Positions 7,279-10,127 of a stretch of 10,127 nt of DNA are shown piece after piece. Each line of letters starts with the position of its first letter. Positions within the stretch are counted from its first letter, which is position 1. Origin of the DNA: Gracilibacteraceae bacterium. GTDB taxonomy: Bacteria; Bacillota; Desulfitobacteriia; Desulfitobacteriales; Syntrophobotulaceae. The position numbers and the translations under genes were made by a program. The notes under the pieces are model-generated. The model searched no databases. It saw only the letters and a list, made by a program, of their open reading frames with translations, and was not told the origin of the DNA. The DNA is taken from NCBI GenBank assembly GCA_031255985.1, contig JAIRRL010000223.1, positions 1 to 10,127 on the forward strand, read 5' to 3'.

Positions 7279-8105
7279 GTTTGCTGGCCGCTTTCCTGGT
7301 TCCCCATCCGCCGCTCATCGTGCCGGAAGTGGGCCGGGGGGAGGAAAAAGTCATCCAAAAAACCGTCGATGCTTACCGGAGCGTGGCGCAGACAATCAGC
7401 CGCCTGGCCCCGGAGACAGTGATCGTGGTGTCTCCCCACGCTCGTAGTTACCGCGATTTTATTCCCATCTCGCCCGGCCCTGCCGCCGAGGGGGATTTTG
7501 CCCGCTTCGGGGCGGCGGCGGTCGCGGCGCGGGCCGATTGCGACGAGGATTTCGCCGCCTGTCTGACGGAGGCGGCTGCGGCGGCCGCTCTGCCGGCCGG
7601 CGTGGATCGCCTGGGCGGGACTGAGCTGGATCACGGCGTCCTCATTCCCCTGTATTTTCTCAACCGGGTTTATAGCGGCTATAAACTGGTGCGCGCCGGC
7701 ATTTCCGCTTTGCCGGCGGCGACGCATTACGAACTGGGGCGGCTCATCCGTAGAGCGGCGGAAAAACTGGGACGCCGCGCCGTGCTTATCGCCAGCGGCG
7801 ACCTTTCCCACCGGTTGCTCCCCTCCGGTCCCTACGGTTTTCATCCGTCCGGCCCCCGCTTCGACGCCTGGGTGACGGAGAATATCAAAACGGGCAATAT
7901 GGAAAATTTTCTCAATCCGGACGGGGTTTTATGCGAGGAAGCGGGCGAATGCGGGCTTCGCCCGCTGCAGGTTCTGGCGGGGGCGCTGGCCGGCCGGCCT
8001 TTTGTCTCTGCTCTCCTGGCCTACGAGGGGCCTTTCGGCGTCGGTTACGCGACGGCGGCTTTTACCCCGGCGGAGGCAAGCGGAGGTGAGGCAAGCGGAG
8101 ATTAA
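7275..8105 (+). CDS. LigB/Memo-like protein (AmmeMemoRadiSam system B-type; class III extradiol dioxygenase fold)
   Basis: A 276-residue protein of the LigB/Memo superfamily. Candidate metal or active-site residues are His11 (VPHPPLIVPEVG), His55 (SPHAR), His120 (TELDHG), His179 (ASGDLSHR) and Cys226 (AGECGLRP), all in recognisable family motifs. The C-terminus has YEGPFGVGYA, then a short Glu-Ala-Ser-Gly tail. In bacteria this domain is usually fused to, or next to, an AMMECR1 domain and a radical SAM gene; neither is seen here. The biochemical function of the bacterial system is not well established. ATG at 7275 overlaps the plsY stop as ATGA and has AAGGAGG seven bases upstream, so it is translated with plsY. 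Its stop overlaps that of the convergent Hpt gene. A catechol-type dioxygenase cannot be excluded but is less likely. Confidence 0.85.
   Translation: MSLLAAFLVPHPPLIVPEVGRGEEKVIQKTVDAYRSVAQTISRLAPETVIVVSPHARSYRDFIPISPGPAAEGDFARFGAAAVAARADCDEDFAACLTEAAAAAALPAGVDRLGGTELDHGVLIPLYFLNRVYSGYKLVRAGISALPAATHYELGRLIRRAAEKLGRRAVLIASGDLSHRLLPSGPYGFHPSGPRFDAWVTENIKTGNMENFLNPDGVLCEEAGECGLRPLQVLAGALAGRPFVSALLAYEGPFGVGYATAAFTPAEASGGEASGD
8073..8100. repeat. 13-bp direct repeat at the 3' end of the Memo-like gene
   Basis: GAGGCAAGCGGAG occurs at 8073-8085 and again at 8088-8100 (15-bp period). It encodes the duplicated Glu-Ala-Ser-Gly tail, probably a recent slippage product. Confidence 0.85.
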
Positions 8106-8719
8106 GAACCCGCCGCCAGATATGCCGTCAGTTTTTCGGCAATGACATCATAGGCAAAAATACCGGCCTGTTCCTTCAGCCAGGGAACCAGCGCCGTCTC
8201 TGTCTCATAATCATATTGACCAAGTTTTTCCAGAACGCTGCCCATCGCATCGATGTCGTATTTCTGGCTGGCGGCCAGAAGGTCGCGCAGCAGCGTTTGA
8301 TCCGGCGCTTTTAGTTTGGCTTTGGCTTCCTCGCCCCCTTCGAGGGCGCGGAGCAGTTCCTCCAGCCGGGGTAAAAGGTCGCGCACCGTTTGAATAAAAG
8401 CGCCGTTATTGTTTAAGACATAGTCCATATCGCCTTTTTTGCCGGCTATTTCCAGGTTTTCCGCCATTTTTCCGGCTTCGTCGGCGTTAACCCCGTAGCA
8501 GCCGCCTTTCAGCCCATGAACCAAAATCGCGTAATCCGGCAGAGTTTCCGCCGAAACGGCGCTCAGTTTATCTAAAGAGGCGGGCATACTTTTCACGAAC
8601 GCGCGCAGTACCCGCGCGTATATTTCGGCGTTGCCGCTGAAACGCCGCAGTCCGCGCTCAAGATCCATCCCCGGAAGATCAGCGCTCAACAATATCTCTG
8701 TCATCGCCGCCTTGTCCAT
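8102..8719 (-). CDS. Stand-alone Hpt (histidine phosphotransfer) domain protein
   Basis: A 205-residue protein with an Hpt four-helix domain at about residues 15-125: GMDLERGLRRFSGNAEIYARVLRAF, then the phospho-acceptor motif HGLKGGCYGVNA with His68, then GKMAENLEIAGKKGDMDYV. This module passes phosphoryl groups between receiver domains of a multistep two-component relay. The remaining 80 residues (LRDLLAASQKYDIDAMGSV and on) are helical, acidic and of unknown role; from memory a similar tail follows the Hpt domain of some hybrid kinases. No kinase or receiver gene is in the window. ATG at 8719 follows AAAGGACGG; an in-frame TTG at 8761 (219 residues) lacks a Shine-Dalgarno site and lies within the repeat-rich leader. 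It converges on the Memo-like gene with a 4-bp overlap. Confidence 0.85.
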   Translation of the reverse strand: MDKAAMTEILLSADLPGMDLERGLRRFSGNAEIYARVLRAFVKSMPASLDKLSAVSAETLPDYAILVHGLKGGCYGVNADEAGKMAENLEIAGKKGDMDYVLNNNGAFIQTVRDLLPRLEELLRALEGGEEAKAKLKAPDQTLLRDLLAASQKYDIDAMGSVLEKLGQYDYETETALVPWLKEQAGIFAYDVIAEKLTAYLAAGS

Positions 8720-8757
8720 TTTACCGCCGTCCTTTCCGCTAAAATTATCGGTTTCGC

Positions 8758-8809
8758 TCAATTCGTCTCAATTCGTCTTAACTCAATTCTTCTTAATTCA
8801 TCTTAATTA
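8758..8809. repeat. 10-bp imperfect repeats in the Hpt gene leader
   Basis: Units of the form TYAATTCRTC on the plus strand begin at 8758, 8768, 8783, 8793 and (partial) 8803, with a 5-bp interruption at 8778-8782. Consecutive units are close to one helical turn apart. They lie between the promoter and the ATG at 8719, in an AT-rich patch unlike the surrounding GC-rich DNA. Confidence 0.75.
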
Positions 8810-8834
8810 TATTATGTTTTGCGGCGCTTGGCAA
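8806..8834 (-). promoter_or_regulatory. Promoter for the Hpt gene
   Basis: On the minus strand TTGCCA (8834-8829) and a perfect TATAAT (8811-8806) are 17 bp apart, matching 11 of 12 consensus bases. The leader to ATG 8719 is about 80 nt and consists largely of the 10-bp repeats. Confidence 0.8.
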
Positions 8835-8848
8835 GACGGCATAATTGC

Positions 8849-8936
8849 CGGGGACGTGGGAGACGGGGAGACAGGCGGGCTGGAAGCCCGCGATCCCAGG
8901 GGGGCAGGGGGACGCGGGAACCGGGAGACGCGGGAG
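8849..8936 (+). repeat. G-rich intergenic island with short hairpin and G-quadruplex pattern
   Basis: This gene-free stretch carries repeated GGGAGAC words, a 7-bp hairpin GCGGGCT/AGCCCGC with loop GGA (8875-8891), and five G-runs of three or more at 8899-8934 separated by 2 to 6 bases, which fits a G-quadruplex on the plus strand. Its translation (AGWKPAIPGG) resembles a peptide often seen in spurious annotations of dispersed intergenic repeats; that resemblance is from memory. No credible gene is present from 8835 to 9071. Confidence 0.5.
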
Positions 8937-8963
8937 CCGAAGCTACGAAAATCAGCAAAACAG

Positions 8964-8996
8964 ACAAACGCCCGGCTATTATTGCCGGGCGTTTGT
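8964..8996 (-). terminator. Perfect 13-bp hairpin, probable terminator of the minus-strand CWB2 gene
   Basis: ACAAACGCCCGGC (8964-8976) pairs perfectly with GCCGGGCGTTTGT (8984-8996) around a 7-base loop. On the minus strand it is followed by TCTGTTTTGCTGATTTT, a moderately T-rich tail. The plus-strand side has no T-tract beyond the stem. The position, 76 bp past the CWB2 stop, suits a terminator for that gene. Confidence 0.6.
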
Positions 8997-9038
8997 TCTG
9001 AAGGAGATATATTGGAAAAAGAAGCCCCCGTAGTTATG

Positions 9039-9063
9039 GGAGGGCCGGCGCCGCCGGCCCTCC
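9039..9063. terminator. Perfect 11-bp GC hairpin just after the CWB2 stop codon
   Basis: GGAGGGCCGGC (9039-9049) pairs with GCCGGCCCTCC (9053-9063) around GCC. It lies 9 bp beyond the minus-strand CWB2 stop. There is no T-tract directly after it; a CTTCTTTTTCC stretch follows about 15 bases later. It may protect the mRNA 3' end or act together with the hairpin at 8964-8996. Confidence 0.4.
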
Positions 9064-9071
9064 AGCCGGTT

Positions 9072-9881
9072 CTACCTGTTACCGAAAGCGTAGAGTTTGC
9101 TTTGTTCCGTTACGCCGGTGAAGTCGCCTCTTGCCGGGTCATTTTCCGGCAGGAGAATGATGGGCGAATGGGTGCGGGCGGCCAGAGCGGCCCCGGTCAG
9201 GGCGTCCACCAGAGTTTGCCCGTCCGCCGTGTAAACGTTTTCATACTCGAAGTTCAGCGTCCGGCGAATTGCTTTGTTCGTCTCATAGCGGTCAGCGCCG
9301 TAGATGCGGGTGAAACCGGGGATATCCCGCACCAGAGTCGGCCCGCCCAGGATATAACCGCCCAGGCTCGCGTCGCCGCTGAAAGTTCCGTCCGCGTTGG
9401 CCGGCTGGATCAGATAATTATTGGCCGCGGCCCACGGCGCGATGGAGACAGCGTCCGCCACAGCGTCATAGCCTACGACGATCACGCCGGCGGGATTCCG
9501 GGTTTTCTGCCCGACCAGCAAGGCCGTGGCCAGACGGTTGGCGCCGCGCAGTTCTTCCACCTCCAAGCCGGGGACTTGCGCTTTCAGGGCGTTAATCAAG
9601 TTCGGGTTCAGAGCGCCCACGGCGATTATTTTTTTCGCTCCCAGGCGGTTCAGTTCAGCCACCACCGCCGGATCGGGCCTGTCGCCCCAGCCGATGAGCA
9701 AAGGCGCATTTTCCTGGCTGGCCAGCGGGGCCGCCGCCAAAGCGTCCACCAAATTAGCCGCCCCTCCCGGCGCCAGAATCACGGTTTCCGCGCTCTGCCA
9801 GCCCTGACGGGCGATGGCGACGGAAGTGAGAACCCGGTCGGCGCCGCCGATCTTGCTGAAGCTGTCTTTGCTGAGGTTGAG
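9072..9881 (-). CDS. Cell wall-binding repeat 2 (CWB2) protein, C-terminal part; no start found
   Basis: The frame encodes 269 recognisable residues forming a complete CWB2 unit. Three repeats open with KIGGADR (about 10), LRGANR (about 111) and IYGADRYETN (about 193), each followed by a Rossmann-like segment (for example AETVILAPGG, LVDALAAAPLA and RLGAKKIIAVGA). In Firmicutes CWB2 triplets anchor surface proteins non-covalently to secondary cell-wall polymers. The C-terminus is FGNR then TAG. The frame stays open upstream to an ATG at 10070. That extension reads Pro-rich spacer sequence and then the antisense of a second CWB2 copy, so I do not treat it as genuine. No start codon with a ribosome binding site and no signal peptide precedes the domain. 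It may be the C-terminal anchor of a rearranged gene, a silent cassette, or half of a chimeric join. Confidence 0.8.
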   Translation of the reverse strand, partial: LNLSKDSFSKIGGADRVLTSVAIARQGWQSAETVILAPGGAANLVDALAAAPLASQENAPLLIGWGDRPDPAVVAELNRLGAKKIIAVGALNPNLINALKAQVPGLEVEELRGANRLATALLVGQKTRNPAGVIVVGYDAVADAVSIAPWAAANNYLIQPANADGTFSGDASLGGYILGGPTLVRDIPGFTRIYGADRYETNKAIRRTLNFEYENVYTADGQTLVDALTGAALAARTHSPIILLPENDPARGDFTGVTEQSKLYAFGNR

Positions 9882-9883
9882 CG
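9757..9883 (-). repeat. Left arm of 127-bp inverted repeat
   Basis: The reverse complement of this segment matches 10001-10127 at 125 of 127 positions. It encodes the first 42 residues of the minus-strand CWB2 domain. The right arm reaches the window edge, so the true repeat may be longer. Confidence 0.97.
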
Positions 9884-9924
9884 CGGTCGAGCCGGTGACG
9901 CCGCCGCGGCGGCCTGCAGCTAAC

Positions 9925-10127
9925 GGCGGCGGCGGTGGCGGCGGCGCCGCCGTAACCGTAACCGTGACCGATCCGCAAACGCCTCTGGCTGCTCCGAATA
10001 CGCTCAATCTCAGCAAAGACAGCTTCAGCAAGATCGGCGGCGCCGACCGGGTTCTCACTTCCGTCGCCATCGCCCGCCAGGGCTGGCAGAGCGCGGAAAC
10101 CGTGATTCTGGCGCCGGGAGGGGCGGC
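9925..10127 (+). CDS. Second CWB2 protein fragment (runs off the right edge)
   Basis: Plus-strand frame encoding a seven-Gly linker, VTVTVTDPQTPLAAPN, then LNLSKDSFSKIGGADRVLTSVAIARQ, the opening of a CWB2 repeat identical in protein sequence to the minus-strand copy over all residues visible. The Gly-rich linker and TDPQTPLA text resemble the linker before a C-terminal surface-anchoring domain, which suggests CWB2 is the tail of a larger exported protein. The frame is open upstream to about 9808, but there it is only the antisense of the other CWB2 gene. The only start-like codons in the spacer are GTG at 9895 and 9964, without ribosome binding sites or a signal peptide. The 3' end is outside the window. 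Confidence 0.65.
10001..10127 (+). repeat. Right arm of 127-bp inverted repeat
   Basis: Inverted copy of 9757-9883, separated from it by 117 bp (9884-10000). The two mismatches are AAC/AAT (Asn) and CGT/CGC (Arg), both silent. Confidence 0.97.

Noticed and set aside
7068..7844. A 258-codon minus-strand frame opposite plsY and the Memo-like gene.
   Set aside because: Both sense-strand genes are well supported by conserved motifs; this frame is their shadow.
8110..8160. Short inverted repeat TGCCG/CGGCA with a T-run near the convergent gene ends, considered as a terminator.
   Set aside because: The stem is only 5 bp and the T-run lies in the loop rather than after the stem, so it does not fit an intrinsic terminator.
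9001..9014. A textbook-looking ribosome binding site AAGGAGATATA before TTG on the plus strand.
   Set aside because: The reading frame that follows enters the 9039-9063 hairpin and then antisense CWB2 sequence, with no recognisable protein. It could be a remnant of a lost gene start, but nothing further supports it.
8631..9923. A 430-codon plus-strand open frame across the Hpt promoter, the G-rich island and the CWB2 gene.
   Set aside because: It crosses a strong opposite promoter and two hairpins and is antisense to the CWB2 repeats; the translation has no family resemblance.
9884..10070. The N-terminal 62 codons of the minus-strand open frame starting at ATG 10070.
   Set aside because: These codons read the antisense of the second CWB2 copy and a Pro-rich spacer, with no ribosome binding site or signal peptide, so they are not accepted as the true N-terminus.

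Overview
The window looks like a chromosomal segment from a GC-rich bacterium, most likely a member of the Bacillota (Firmicutes). The reasons are: strong purine-rich ribosome binding sites (AAGGAGG-type) before most genes; good vegetative promoters (TTGnnn, 17 bp, TATAAT); a Gram-positive-style substrate-binding lipoprotein; and CWB2 cell-wall-binding repeats at the right edge, which are typical of Clostridia-like Firmicutes. I cannot name the genus from sequence alone.

Layout. (1) Positions 1-3515, minus strand: a NikA/DppA-type ABC uptake operon in the order substrate-binding lipoprotein, NikB-type permease, NikC-type permease, ATPase. The ATPase is cut by the window edge inside its Walker A motif. 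Each downstream gene starts inside the end of the previous one (overlaps of 29, 4 and 26 bp). (2) Positions 3516-3710: a divergent control region with a minus promoter for the transporter, a plus promoter for serA, a small dyad between the two -35 boxes, and a 24-bp-spaced direct repeat just downstream of the transporter start point. (3) Positions 3711-8105, plus strand: serA (TTG start), der, plsY and a LigB/Memo-like gene, closely packed and probably one transcription unit. (4) Positions 8102-8719, minus strand: an orphan Hpt phosphotransfer protein whose stop codon overlaps the stop of the Memo-like gene. It has its own strong promoter and a leader made of 10-bp repeats. (5) Positions 8835-9071: no gene. 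It holds a G-rich repeat-like island and two perfect GC-rich hairpins. (6) Positions 9072-10127: two CWB2 coding blocks placed head to head.

Housekeeping roles are serine synthesis (SerA-like), 50S ribosome assembly (Der) and phospholipid synthesis (PlsY), with peptide or nickel uptake on the left and cell-surface functions on the right.

The two most notable observations are as follows. First, a 127-bp inverted repeat (9757-9883 versus 10001-10127) is 125/127 identical with both differences silent. It joins two CWB2 reading frames, neither of which has a recognisable start or signal peptide. Second, the full-length SerA homologue keeps the catalytic Arg and Glu but has Arg in place of the catalytic His, along with altered substrate-loop residues. 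No tRNA, rRNA, CRISPR array or insertion sequence was seen.
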